Shown here in pieces: positions 16,575-25,177 of a DNA stretch of 38,052 bases (positions are counted from its first letter, which is position 1; each line of letters begins with the position of its first letter). The position numbers were made by a program, and so were the translations under genes. The DNA is from Alphaproteobacteria bacterium UBA3002 (GTDB lineage: Bacteria; Pseudomonadota; Alphaproteobacteria; Rickettsiales; UBA3002), in the NCBI GenBank assembly GCA_002346425.1, contig DDZS01000078.1:47353-85404 (forward strand). Direction: 5' to 3'. Under the pieces are notes generated by a model, which was not told the DNA's origin, ran no database searches, and worked only from the letters and a program-made list of their open reading frames with translations.

Positions 16575-18173
16575 ATGAGCGAGGAGTCTGCGTTAGCGCC
16601 ATTTAAGCATCGTGTCTTTGCGGTGATGTGGTCCGCTATGCTGATTTCCAGCATTGGGGGGTGGATGCAATCGGTCGGGGCAGGGTGGTTAATGACCAGC
16701 CTATCTCCGTCTCCGCTCTATGTCGCATTGGTGCAAACGGCCACAACACTGCCAGTGTTTATTTTTGCGTTACCTGCTGGTGCGTTGGCAGACATCTTCA
16801 ACCGGCGCAGCCTGCTGCTAATCACGAACCTTTTGTTGTTTGCCACCGCCACGCTTTTTGCTGTGCTGATTTGGCAGGAAGTAGTCAGTGTTCCGATGCT
16901 GCTAGCCTTCACCTTTTTGTTTGGCATTGGTGCAGCATTTATGGCTCCGGCGTGGCAAGCGGTGATTCCGCAAATGGTCCCGAAGGCAGAGTTGCCGCAA
17001 GCGGTCGCGTTAGGGGGCATTAGTGTTAATCTCAGTCGTGCAATTGGTCCAGCACTGGCAGGCGTGTTCATTACAGTCTATGGAATGGCATCCCCCTTTG
17101 CGGTGAATGCGGTAACGTTTATTGCCATTATTGTAGCACTTTTCTGGTGGAAGAATGTGAAGCCGGCTACGACACATAATTTGCCACCTGAGCGGGTCTT
17201 CTCAGCAATGAAAGCTGGCGTCCGCTACGCATGCAACAGCGCCCCGTTAAAAGCTACCATGTGGCACGTGCTCGGCTTCATGTTTTTCGGTAATGCTTAT
17301 TGGGGATTGTTGCCGATTATCTCAAAAGAAACACTCGGCGGCGATGCTGCATTCTATGGCATGTTAATGGGTGCGGTAGGCTTAGGCGCGGTGGCAGGGG
17401 CATTTTTGCTGCCGCGCTTCAAAGCCAGACTTAGTGCTAACAAGATCGTTGCTATTGGTACGCTTGGTACATCACTGGTGACCGGCTATTTTGCAGTGGA
17501 AGCCAGCCAAAGCCTTGCAATCGCCGCCAGCCTTGTATTTGGGTTAAGTTGGATACTGGTGCTGGCAAGTGTCAACATCTCAGCACAACAAGCGCTGCCC
17601 GATTGGGTGCGGGCGCGCGGCTTAGCCGTATTCATGATGGTGTTTGCCGGTAGCATGAGCGCAGGCGCAGCTTTCTGGGGCTGGCTCGCCGGGGTTACGA
17701 CCATAGAAACGTCAATGGTGGCTGCGGCAATCGGCGGGGTTACGTTTATTTTGCTTTCCTATCGCTCACCGCTTCAACAGGGCAAGGATTTGGATTTAAC
17801 GCCTTCACACCATTGGCCCCAGCCTATCGCGCATAGCGCAGTACGCGATATTGCAGGGCCGGTCATCATACAAATTCATTATGACGTGGCAGACAAAGAC
17901 CGGGACGCGTTTCTAACCGCTATCTTTGCGCTTAAACACGCACGCCAACGCGACGGAGCGCATAGCTGGGGAGTGTATGAGGATACGGAGCATAAAGGGC
18001 ATTTTGTAGAATATTTCAAAGAAGATAGTTGGACAGAACATTTGCGCCATCATGCGCGTGTGACCCATGCGGATAAACCGCTGCAGGATGCAGTAATCGC
18101 TTTTCATCAAGGGGATGAGCAACCAAAAGCGCAGCATTTTTTAGCCGCGTATCCAACGAAGAGGAAACGGTAA
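16575..18173 (+). CDS. MFS transporter, MFS_3/EntS-like, with C-terminal cytoplasmic domain
   Basis: Major-facilitator exporter of 532 residues with about twelve transmembrane segments in the first 400 residues. FRHRVFAVMWSAMLISSIGGWMQSVGAGWLMTSLSPSPL-type text at the N-terminus and ALPAGALADIFNRRSLLL (the A-motif loop) place it in the MFS_3 family with the enterobactin exporter EntS. Residues from about 425 onward (VIIQIHYDVADKDRDAFLTAI and later HHARVTHAD) form a soluble ferredoxin-like domain that this branch commonly carries, so it is not a novel fusion. The gene lies 11 bases after the amidohydrolase gene and two bases before the porin gene. A role in exporting a substrate or product of the operon is inferred. 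Confidence 0.9.
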   Translation: MSEESALAPFKHRVFAVMWSAMLISSIGGWMQSVGAGWLMTSLSPSPLYVALVQTATTLPVFIFALPAGALADIFNRRSLLLITNLLLFATATLFAVLIWQEVVSVPMLLAFTFLFGIGAAFMAPAWQAVIPQMVPKAELPQAVALGGISVNLSRAIGPALAGVFITVYGMASPFAVNAVTFIAIIVALFWWKNVKPATTHNLPPERVFSAMKAGVRYACNSAPLKATMWHVLGFMFFGNAYWGLLPIISKETLGGDAAFYGMLMGAVGLGAVAGAFLLPRFKARLSANKIVAIGTLGTSLVTGYFAVEASQSLAIAASLVFGLSWILVLASVNISAQQALPDWVRARGLAVFMMVFAGSMSAGAAFWGWLAGVTTIETSMVAAAIGGVTFILLSYRSPLQQGKDLDLTPSHHWPQPIAHSAVRDIAGPVIIQIHYDVADKDRDAFLTAIFALKHARQRDGAHSWGVYEDTEHKGHFVEYFKEDSWTEHLRHHARVTHADKPLQDAVIAFHQGDEQPKAQHFLAAYPTKRKR

Positions 18174-18175
18174 CT

Positions 18176-19531
18176 ATGAATAGAACAATTGCTGTTTTGC
18201 CGGTGGTTTTGACGGAACTACTTTTTGCAAGCCATGCCGTAGCCAGCGATCCGGATTTCAACATGTATCGATGGAAAGAGGATTACGCGTATCTGGCAGA
18301 TAAGGACGCGCGTGATTGGTATGATCAATTCAAATACACACCCCTCGGCACAGAGAGCCATGTTTCTTTTGGTGGTTCAGTACGCCAGCGTCTCAATATG
18401 TATGAGAATGACCGCTTTGGGCTTCAGGGGGTAGACGATGGGCATGTATTATTGAATCGCATCTATCTTCATAGCGATTGGTATATTGCCAATCAGTTGC
18501 GTGCATTCGTGGAGCTAGGTGCCCATCAGGCAGATGGTAATGAGTTGCGACCCGGTCCGTTTGATAAGAGTAGTGGCGATATAACGCAGGCCTTTGTTGA
18601 TCTGAAATTTGACGCAGCACAACTTCGTCTTGGTCGGCAGGAAATGAAATTAGGGTCTACACGGCTCGTCGGAGTGCGCAATGGGCCGAATGTGCGCCGG
18701 TCGTTTGATGGGCTACGTTTGGATACAAATATCAACGATGTCGATCTTCGTCTGTTTGCCTTGAATGAAGTAGAGGTGGAGGAAGATGGGTTTGATAATG
18801 ATGCCAATGATGATGAAGCATTATGGGGAGCCTATACAACGTGGAACTTTGACGTCACGCAAGCCGATATCTATTACCTCGGCCTTTATCGCGGCGGCGC
18901 AGGTTATACGCAAGGCACCGCAAACGAAACGCGCCATTCGGTAGGCACGCGGGTATTCGGTGAGAAAAATGCGTGGGATTGGAATTATGAATTTATCTAT
19001 CAATTTGGCGAGTTTGGTGCTGCGGATATTAGTGCGTGGACAGCGGCTAGCATTACGGGCTACAGTTTCAAAAACACCGCATGGAAACCTCGCCTTGCGT
19101 TAAGCGCCAATATTGCCAGCGGGGATGATGATCCAAATGACGACGATCTGGGAACCTTTAATCCGCTATATCCCAATTTAGCGTATTTTGAAGAAGCGTC
19201 TATTCTGGCACCGCAAAATTTTATTAATGTCGAGCCTGAAGTCACCCTGCATCCAAGCGATAAACTTTCAATCTCTACCGACTGGAATTTTTTCTGGCGG
19301 TTAAATGATAATGACGCCGTCTATGTACGCGGTTTGAACGCGTTGCCGGGAACTGCAGGCGTAACTGGAAGTTTTGTAGCGCATGTGCCGTCGATCAGCG
19401 TGGACTATCAGTTGAATCGGCATATAACGCTGGATATCAGTTATAGCCACTTTTTCGCTCAGGAAGTAATCCATAATGCCGGCGGAGAAGATATCGACTA
19501 CATTAAAACTGAGGTGAACTGGACGTTCTAA
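18176..19531 (+). CDS. AlgE-type outer-membrane porin (alginate-export family)
   Basis: A 451-residue outer-membrane beta-barrel of the alginate-export (PF13372-like) family. A signal peptide ends near SHAVAS (about residue 24). The N-terminal part with YRWKEDYAYLADKDARDWYDQFKYTPLG and VSFGGSVRQRLNMYEND matches the family, as do LDLRLFALNE-like strands and the GRQEMKLGSTRLVGVRNGPNVRRSFDGLRLD block. The protein ends in an aromatic residue (VNWTF), as outer-membrane barrels do. The family is broad: most bacterial members outside alginate producers are general channels, and no alginate genes are present here. Two bases separate its ATG from the MFS stop, so the genes are coupled. A short inverted repeat follows in the convergent spacer. 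Confidence 0.88.
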   Translation: MNRTIAVLPVVLTELLFASHAVASDPDFNMYRWKEDYAYLADKDARDWYDQFKYTPLGTESHVSFGGSVRQRLNMYENDRFGLQGVDDGHVLLNRIYLHSDWYIANQLRAFVELGAHQADGNELRPGPFDKSSGDITQAFVDLKFDAAQLRLGRQEMKLGSTRLVGVRNGPNVRRSFDGLRLDTNINDVDLRLFALNEVEVEEDGFDNDANDDEALWGAYTTWNFDVTQADIYYLGLYRGGAGYTQGTANETRHSVGTRVFGEKNAWDWNYEFIYQFGEFGAADISAWTAASITGYSFKNTAWKPRLALSANIASGDDDPNDDDLGTFNPLYPNLAYFEEASILAPQNFINVEPEVTLHPSDKLSISTDWNFFWRLNDNDAVYVRGLNALPGTAGVTGSFVAHVPSISVDYQLNRHITLDISYSHFFAQEVIHNAGGEDIDYIKTEVNWTF

Positions 19532-19544
19532 TTGCAGTAATTAG
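19528..19544. terminator. Short inverted repeat between convergent operons
   Basis: CTAATT (19528-19533) and AATTAG (19539-19544) surround GCAGT and overlap the stop codons of the porin and SDR genes. Only nine bases separate these convergent genes. The AT-rich six-base stem could act as a weak bidirectional terminator. Confidence 0.3.
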
Positions 19545-20287
19545 GTTAGCGCCCCGCCATCGACATTTAAAATAGCGCCCGAAATCTGCCGCGCAGCGGG
19601 GCTAGCTAAAAAACACACTGCCGCAGCGATATCTTCAGGTTCCCCAAAACGTCCCAGAGGTATCAGGTTGCGTTGAAATTCAGCATATTCACCGTCTGCT
19701 GGATTGGATTCCGTATTGGTGGATCCTGGCTGAATTAAATTGACGGTTATTTGGCGGAAACCGAGTTCGCGGGCTAGCCCTCGGGTGAAAGCCTGCAGCG
19801 CTGCTTTCGTCATATAATATACTGTGCCGGGTTCTCCCACGATTCGATCTGCACCAGCCGATCCGATCGTTATAATACGCCCATGTTCTTTAAGGTGTGG
19901 AATGGCCGCCTTTGCTGTCAGAATCACGCCTTTTACATTCGTATCAAACATGGCGTCGATATCATCGGCGTTGAAATCCTGAATTAGATTATAGATGGCT
20001 ATTGCCGCATTGTTTACAAGAATATCTAGTCCGCCGAGCGCCGCGACGGCTTGATCGATTGCGCTTTGGATCGCTATCGGATCGGCTGCATCTGCTTGTA
20101 TGGCAATCGCTTTTCGCCCTTTAGCCTGTATCTGGCTGACAAGCTCCTCTGCGCGTTTTTCAGAATTCGCATAGGTAATGGCCACATCTGCTCCAAGATC
20201 TGCAAGAGCAAGCGCAATCGCAGCGCCAATTCCTCTCGATCCACCTGATACGAATGCTATTTTATGTGTTAAGTCTAGGGATGTCAT
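19541..20287 (-). CDS. SDR-family NAD(P)-dependent oxidoreductase
   Basis: A classical short-chain dehydrogenase/reductase of 248 residues. The nucleotide-binding motif is GGSRGIG at 15-21, NNAA lies at about 92-95, and the catalytic residues are S143 and the YxxxK pair Y157/K161. The acceptor ends in SGAILNVDGG as in FabG-like enzymes, but the gene context is not fatty-acid synthesis. A GGAGG site precedes the ATG. It is the last gene of a three-gene minus-strand unit with azoR and a YcaC-like gene, divergent from a LysR gene. Reduction of a reactive carbonyl or quinone is a reasonable guess; the substrate cannot be deduced. Confidence 0.92.
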   Translation of the reverse strand: MTSLDLTHKIAFVSGGSRGIGAAIALALADLGADVAITYANSEKRAEELVSQIQAKGRKAIAIQADAADPIAIQSAIDQAVAALGGLDILVNNAAIAIYNLIQDFNADDIDAMFDTNVKGVILTAKAAIPHLKEHGRIITIGSAGADRIVGEPGTVYYMTKAALQAFTRGLARELGFRQITVNLIQPGSTNTESNPADGEYAEFQRNLIPLGRFGEPEDIAAAVCFLASPAARQISGAILNVDGGALT

Positions 20288-20339
20288 CTTTCAAGCCTCC
20301 TTCTCTGGAGTCTATGTGCGTTATTTTACTTCACGTCTT

Positions 20340-20972
20340 TTAGGGAAGTATAAGTGTTTCGATTTCCAGCTTCGCATGCGTCAATGCCGCGTTCCGCGCT
20401 TCCTCACCCGTAGAAAGACCTTCCGCTCGAATAAAGGTAAGATCGGTGATGCCGAGGAAGTTGAATAGAATCCGCAAATAGCTTTCCTGATGCTCAAAAT
20501 CGATAAGCGGGGTGTCTTTGCCATAAAATCCGCCGCGTGAGATGGCGATAAAGATTTTTTTGCCACCTGCCAAACCTTCTGCACCGTTTGCCGTATAACG
20601 AAAAGTTTTTCCCGCCACGCATATCCGATCCACCCAGGCTTTTAACTGGGTAGGGATGGTAAAATTATACATTGGTGCGCCGAGTATAATGATATCGGCG
20701 GCTAAAAATTCTTCTAACACCGCAGCACCGGTTTCAATATCCGCTTTGAAAGCAGCATCATCCGGAATGTTCCCCGAAGAGGCGCTTAAATGCGCGCCGC
20801 TTAAATGAGCAAGGGGATGTTGAGCGAGGTCTCGATAGGTCACCGCGCTTTCCGGATGCTGCTGTTGCACGGCGCGCGTAATATCTGCAGACAGCGTACG
20901 ACTAACCGAGTGCTCGCCCAGAATACTGGAATCGATATGAAGGAGTTTCACGGGTGTGGAAGGATTAGTCAT
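20340..20972 (-). CDS. azoR: FMN-dependent NADH-azoreductase
   Basis: A 210-residue flavodoxin-fold enzyme of the AzoR family, which reduces quinones and azo compounds with NADH. The N-terminal strand and FMN-phosphate loop read KLLHIDSSILGEHSVSRTLS. PMYNFTIPTQLKAWVDRICVAGKTFRYTANG (about 98-128) is the FMN/substrate region characteristic of AzoR, and the AISRGG motif is also in place. It is the middle gene of the unit: 32 bases after the YcaC-like gene and 52 bases before the SDR gene. E. coli AzoR protects against thiol-reactive quinones, and its genes are often under a divergent LysR regulator, as seen here. Confidence 0.93.
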   Translation of the reverse strand: MTNPSTPVKLLHIDSSILGEHSVSRTLSADITRAVQQQHPESAVTYRDLAQHPLAHLSGAHLSASSGNIPDDAAFKADIETGAAVLEEFLAADIIILGAPMYNFTIPTQLKAWVDRICVAGKTFRYTANGAEGLAGGKKIFIAISRGGFYGKDTPLIDFEHQESYLRILFNFLGITDLTFIRAEGLSTGEEARNAALTHAKLEIETLILP

Positions 20973-21004
20973 ACGCGGTCCATTTCAGATAGAGTGTTAA
21001 ATAT

Positions 21005-21655
21005 TTAGGCTTCAGTTGGCACTGGGGTGTTGAGCAATTGTTGCTCCCACAGATATGCGATACCGCTACCCGCCAGATGATCGATCATAATTTGAGTAAC
21101 ATCGCCGGCGGTCTCAGTCCGCGCCCAATCACGTTGCCACTCTGCAACTACAGCCAGCCAGGTCATGGGGTTAGCGCCCGCGCGAATCATACGTTGAATG
21201 GCAACCTCATGCGCTTCCTGAGAAAGGCCGCCGGAAGCATCCGTTACCACCGTGACATCCCAGCCTTCGCCAAGCGCCTGAATCACAGGCATTGCAACGC
21301 ACACTTCGGTCCATAGGCCCGCAATAATTAATTGTTTACGGCCTGTTGCTTTTACCGCATCGACGACTTTTTTATCTTCCCACGTATTAATTAATGTCCG
21401 ATCAATCACTTCCTGTCCCGGGAACACATCGGTGATTTGCGGAAAAATCAGGCCGCCGCGCTCTGCGATGACACTGGTTAAAATGGTTGGAACATTGAAC
21501 GCCTTTGCGGCTTTAGAAAGGCCAGCGGAATTATTGACCACCATATGTGGGTCATGGCTGTTCAGGTTGGTGAGCTGAAAAGGTTGGTGATCAATCATCA
21601 CCAGAACTGAGTCTTCGGGACGTAGCAGTGAGTCCAGGCCGTTACGGAATGTCAT
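21005..21655 (-). CDS. YcaC-like isochorismatase-family cysteine hydrolase (copy 2)
   Basis: A 216-residue isochorismatase-like hydrolase with D22 in VMIDHQPFQL and catalytic C119 in AGLWTEVCVAMP. The tail block TVVTDASGGLSQEAHEVAIQRMIRAGANPMTW resembles copy 1 at 14039. It is the first gene of the minus-strand azoR unit, and an AGGAGAAAT-type site precedes its ATG. Its start faces the LysR gene across a short regulatory region, the normal arrangement for a LysR target operon. The substrate is unknown. Having two members of this branch in facing operons suggests they serve the same stress response. Confidence 0.9.
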   Translation of the reverse strand: MTFRNGLDSLLRPEDSVLVMIDHQPFQLTNLNSHDPHMVVNNSAGLSKAAKAFNVPTILTSVIAERGGLIFPQITDVFPGQEVIDRTLINTWEDKKVVDAVKATGRKQLIIAGLWTEVCVAMPVIQALGEGWDVTVVTDASGGLSQEAHEVAIQRMIRAGANPMTWLAVVAEWQRDWARTETAGDVTQIMIDHLAGSGIAYLWEQQLLNTPVPTEA

Positions 21656-21672
21656 ATATTTCTCCTTTGCCG

Positions 21673-21717
21673 CAGATACGGGCGTTTTAATAATTCAGAT
21701 ACGCATCTTTTAGATGC
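21673..21717. promoter_or_regulatory. Candidate LysR operator in the divergent spacer
   Basis: CAGATACG occurs at 21673-21680 and again at 21696-21703, 23 bases apart. The second copy runs into the perfect inverted repeat GCATCT-TTT-AGATGC (21703-21717). The spacer separates a LysR gene from its probable target operon, so LysR-type binding here is a fair inference. Confidence 0.4.
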
Positions 21718-21797
21718 TGATTTAGGGTATTGCATATCGTTTAACGGTACGCTAGGTGTCTATACTGGTTAGCTGCGTTGCTAAAATAGGAACGATT

Positions 21798-22715
21798 ATG
21801 GATGCGGATGAGATACGTACGTTTGTAGAAATTGCCAATGCAGGCAGTGTTTCTGCTGCGGCGCGTAAGCTTGGGATTGCTAAATCGATTGTCAGCAGAA
21901 GACTGCTGCGGTTGGAAAGCGAGCTTGATACGCAGCTTCTGCTACGCACCACAAGCGGGGCAATGCTAACAGAAGCGGGCGTGACCTTTCTCGATCATGC
22001 CGCCAAAATATTGGATGAAATTAATGTGGCCAAAGAACGCATTTTGCCGGACGGTGAACTGCGCGGTATCTTTCGTATTTCGGTTCCGCTGACCTTTGGG
22101 CCAGATCATATAGCTCCCGTATTGGCGCGGTTAGCGAGCAAGCATCCCCAGCTTCATGTCCATTCTTCTTACACGGATCGTCATATCGATTTATTGGCAG
22201 AAGGCTTTGATTGTGCGATTCGTCTTGGACATTTGAAAGATTCTGAGCTGATCGCAAAATGCGTAGGACCGATATATGTAACGCTTCTCGCCAGCCCGTC
22301 TTATATCAAACAATATGGAGCCCCGGAAACGCCGGAAGAGCTCATCACCCATCAATCGCTGATGCAGGGCATGGAAAGCTGGCAGTTTATGTGCGATGGC
22401 AAGATTATTAAGGTCCACCCGCAAGGCCGATTTAAAGCAGACAATGGAACCGCATTATTGGCTGCCGCGCTTGCTGGCTTAGGTATCGCATGTTTGCCGA
22501 ACGGCCTGATTTATAATTATGTGGTTTCCGGCCAATTAGTGCCGGTGATGAAACAATATCCCATTGCGCCAGCCGGGGCATATATCATTCGTCCGCCGGG
22601 GAGGCATCCGTCACGCAAAGTTCGGGTGCTTACAGAAATGCTGACCGAATTTTTTAAACAGTCACCCCATCTGACGATGGATATCTCCGCACAAGAAACA
22701 GCAACATCACGTTAA
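21798..22715 (+). CDS. LysR-family transcriptional regulator
   Basis: LysR-type regulator. The N-terminal winged helix-turn-helix reads DEIRTFVEIANAGSVSAAARKLGIAKSIVSRRLLRLE, followed by the effector-binding domain (from about 90), which includes GIFRISVPLTFGPDHIAPVLARLASKHP. I chose the ATG at 21798 (305 residues) because a TAGGA site precedes it and family members begin at this point. An ATG at 21756 in frame would add 14 unlikely residues. It is divergent from the YcaC-azoR-SDR operon, which it probably controls, and ten bases upstream of the antiporter gene. Activators of azoreductase genes in this family often sense quinones; the effector here is unknown. Confidence 0.92.
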   Translation: MDADEIRTFVEIANAGSVSAAARKLGIAKSIVSRRLLRLESELDTQLLLRTTSGAMLTEAGVTFLDHAAKILDEINVAKERILPDGELRGIFRISVPLTFGPDHIAPVLARLASKHPQLHVHSSYTDRHIDLLAEGFDCAIRLGHLKDSELIAKCVGPIYVTLLASPSYIKQYGAPETPEELITHQSLMQGMESWQFMCDGKIIKVHPQGRFKADNGTALLAAALAGLGIACLPNGLIYNYVVSGQLVPVMKQYPIAPAGAYIIRPPGRHPSRKVRVLTEMLTEFFKQSPHLTMDISAQETATSR

Positions 22716-22724
22716 AGGAATCAT

Positions 22725-23960
22725 ATGCCGCACCACTTTTTTGATATAGGAATAATTACCCTCCTTGCAGCCCTCGCGGCCATTTTTCTAAGCCGCCTTC
22801 AGCAATTGCCCATGATCGGCTATGTGATAGCGGGCGTTATTATCGGACCCGCGCTGCTTGGAATTATCAGTGACGAAAAAGAGATCGCGTTTGTCGCGGA
22901 AATAGGTGTTATTCTTTTATTGTTTATTCTCGGGATGGAGCTGCCTCTCGAGTCCTTTAAAAAGAGCTATAAAATTGCTGTACCCGTCACCTTTGCGCTC
23001 ATCGGGCTGAGTCTGGCAATGGTTTTCGCCATAGGATTCATTGTGGAAATGAGCGTCGCGCAGAAAATTGTCTATGGTTTTATCATCTCACTCAGCAGTA
23101 CCGCCGTGGCCGTCAAATTGCTGGCAAATGTAGGGTTACTCACTAAAGGAACCGGGCAGATAGCCGTTAGTGTTTTGATTGCGCAAGACTTGCTATTTGT
23201 GCCGATGATTATGCTAACTAACGCGCTAGGGAGCGAAGCGGGGATTGATCTGGCATTCATCCCAAAAATGTTAATTGCTACAGCGCTTCTGATCGGACTC
23301 ATCCTCTATTTATCGCGTAAAGAGAAGGTGCAGCTGATGTTCGAAAACACAGTTGAGAAGCATGATGATTTGATTCCGGTTGCCGCGCTTGCATGGTGTT
23401 TTGTAGGGGCGGGGCTTTCGGAATATGCCGGACTATCACCCGCATTTGGCGCGTTTCTCGCCGGGTTGGTCATCGGTAATAGTTATTCCAAAGAGATGGT
23501 CATGCCCAAAATTGAACCCATGCAGCATGTGCTGCTGATGGTATTTTTCCTGTCGATCGGAATGCTAATCGACTTTGGAGTGATCGCGGATAATTTGCTA
23601 CTGATCTCCGGGTTATTGGTTGCCACAATGTTATTTAAAACCATTGCCTGCATTACGTTGCTGAAACTTTTTCTCCCTCAGGATCGCTGGCGCTGCAGTT
23701 TTGTCACCGGGTTGACCATCGGGCAGATCGGCGAGTTTTCGTTTATCATCGCAGCGGCAGCCCTTGCCAATGGCATCTTTGATGATGAAAGCTATAAAGT
23801 GATTATTGCGGTCATTGCATTAAGTTTAGCTCTGAGCCCTTTATGGATGGCAATATTGCATCGATTTGTGCAAATTTCGTATGTCGATAAAACGGCCCAC
23901 GCCTTGAAAAGCGCTTTGTTACTATGCTTTTCAAGGACGAGGGTCGTCAATAGCCGGTAA
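22725..23960 (+). CDS. Kef-type cation:proton antiporter (CPA2) without a regulatory domain
   Basis: Integral membrane antiporter of the CPA2/Kef family, 411 residues with about twelve transmembrane segments. Typical strings are LQQLPMIGYVIAGVIIGPALLG, LLLFILGMELPLESFK, SLSSTAVAVKLLANVGLL with the following AQDLL, and the LSPAFGAFLAGLVIGNS segment. The cytoplasmic RCK (TrkA-N) domain of KefB/KefC, about 200 residues, is absent. The frame ends soon after the last helix, with a basic tail (CFSRTRVVNSR). An AAAGGA site precedes the ATG, and the LysR gene ends nine bases before it. KefB/KefC acidify the cytoplasm during electrophile attack, which would fit the neighbourhood. Without the RCK domain, glutathione-adduct gating is not expected. 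Confidence 0.88.
   Translation: MPHHFFDIGIITLLAALAAIFLSRLQQLPMIGYVIAGVIIGPALLGIISDEKEIAFVAEIGVILLLFILGMELPLESFKKSYKIAVPVTFALIGLSLAMVFAIGFIVEMSVAQKIVYGFIISLSSTAVAVKLLANVGLLTKGTGQIAVSVLIAQDLLFVPMIMLTNALGSEAGIDLAFIPKMLIATALLIGLILYLSRKEKVQLMFENTVEKHDDLIPVAALAWCFVGAGLSEYAGLSPAFGAFLAGLVIGNSYSKEMVMPKIEPMQHVLLMVFFLSIGMLIDFGVIADNLLLISGLLVATMLFKTIACITLLKLFLPQDRWRCSFVTGLTIGQIGEFSFIIAAAALANGIFDDESYKVIIAVIALSLALSPLWMAILHRFVQISYVDKTAHALKSALLLCFSRTRVVNSR
23902..23936. repeat. Perfect 11-bp inverted repeat inside the 3' end of the antiporter gene
   Basis: CCTTGAAAAGC (23902-23912) and GCTTTTCAAGG (23926-23936) flank a 13-base loop. The repeat lies within the last codons of the antiporter gene, just before the convergent dehydrogenase gene. 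No T run follows on either strand, so a standard terminator is not certain. An RNA-protecting hairpin is an alternative. Confidence 0.6.
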
Positions 23961-23973
23961 AGGCAGGGACGTA

Positions 23974-25155
23974 TTACGGCGTCATTACTACTTTGATGCA
24001 GCCATCTTTTTTATGCTGGAATAAGTCATAGCCTTTTGCCGCATCTTCTAATTTTATGGGATGCGTGATAATCGCGGTGGTATCGACTTTTTCATTGAGG
24101 ATAAGATCCAGCAATGGCTCCATGTAACGATGCATATGGGTTTGACCCATCTTCCAGGTGAGCGATTTATTCATCGCTGCGCCGAAGGGTACCATATCCA
24201 AAAAGCCGGAATAAACGCCCGGGAAAGAAAGATTGCCGCCTTTTTTGCAGCACATAATCATCTGCTGTAACACGTAAGGATGACCGAGCATTTTATCGGC
24301 GCGCGCTAGTCCTTTAAGGCTATCGACGATATTTGCCATCGCTCCGTGCCCGTGGGCTTCCATGCCGACAGCGTCGATACAGCCATCCGGCCCGAAGCCA
24401 TTCGTCATATCCATTAAGGTATCGTAGACCTCGTCCGGGTCGAAGCTATTGATGACTTCGGCTCTGCCATAGGTTTTGGCCAGCTCCAGCCGTTCAGGTA
24501 CGGTATCAATGGCGATCACACGGCCTGCGCCCAATAGCCACGCACTTTGAATTGCAAACTGACCGACGGGACCACAGCCCCACACGGCCACCGTATCGCC
24601 TTCCTGAATATTGGCATTCTCTGCCGCCATAAAACCGGTAGGAAAAATGTCTGATAAGAAGAGGACTTTCTCATCCACAACTCCATCAGGGATTTTAAGT
24701 GGACCGACATCCGCATAAGGGACGCGCACATATTCTGCTTGTCCGCCGGAGAAGCCGCCGGTCATATGGCCAAATCCGAACATGCCGCACGTGGCATGGC
24801 CCATTTGTTTTTGCGCCAACTCAGCTTTCGGATTGCTGTTATCGCATAACGACCATAAATCATGGTCGCAGAAGTGGCAGTGGCCGCAGGCGATGGTAAA
24901 AGGTACCACCACGCGGTCGCCTTTTTTCAGGCGGGTGACCTCGCTACCGACTTCTTCGACGATACCCATAAATTCGTGGCCGAGAATATCGCCCTTTTCT
25001 AATGTTGGAAATTTGCTGCCATATAAATGTAAATCGGAACCACAGATTGCAGTATGCGTGACGCGGATGATCGCGTCTTTGCTGTCTTCAATGATCGGAT
25101 CGTCTACCGACTCGACGCGCACGTCTTCTTTGCCGTACCAACGTAATGCTTTCAT
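23974..25155 (-). CDS. Zinc-dependent alcohol dehydrogenase (formaldehyde-dehydrogenase-like MDR)
   Basis: A 393-residue medium-chain dehydrogenase of the FDH-like zinc branch. Catalytic zinc ligands are C38 (AICGSDLH) and H60-E61 (GHEFMG). Structural zinc ligands are C90, C93, C96 and C104 (CGHCHFC and SLC). The Rossmann motif is VAVWGCGPVGQFAIQSA (about 190). The long substrate-domain insert with FPGVYSG near 315 is shared with glutathione-independent formaldehyde dehydrogenases. Oxidation of a small aldehyde or alcohol with NAD is likely, though the exact substrate is not determined. The gene is monocistronic and convergent with the antiporter gene. A 7-bp inverted repeat lies just upstream of the start and may be an operator. 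Confidence 0.92.
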   Translation of the reverse strand: MKALRWYGKEDVRVESVDDPIIEDSKDAIIRVTHTAICGSDLHLYGSKFPTLEKGDILGHEFMGIVEEVGSEVTRLKKGDRVVVPFTIACGHCHFCDHDLWSLCDNSNPKAELAQKQMGHATCGMFGFGHMTGGFSGGQAEYVRVPYADVGPLKIPDGVVDEKVLFLSDIFPTGFMAAENANIQEGDTVAVWGCGPVGQFAIQSAWLLGAGRVIAIDTVPERLELAKTYGRAEVINSFDPDEVYDTLMDMTNGFGPDGCIDAVGMEAHGHGAMANIVDSLKGLARADKMLGHPYVLQQMIMCCKKGGNLSFPGVYSGFLDMVPFGAAMNKSLTWKMGQTHMHRYMEPLLDLILNEKVDTTAIITHPIKLEDAAKGYDLFQHKKDGCIKVVMTP

Positions 25156-25177
25156 ACTATTCTCCTATGCTGAGTAG

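Noticed and set aside
17850..18173. C-terminal soluble domain of the MFS transporter as a novel fusion
   Set aside because: This extension is a normal part of the MFS_3 family.
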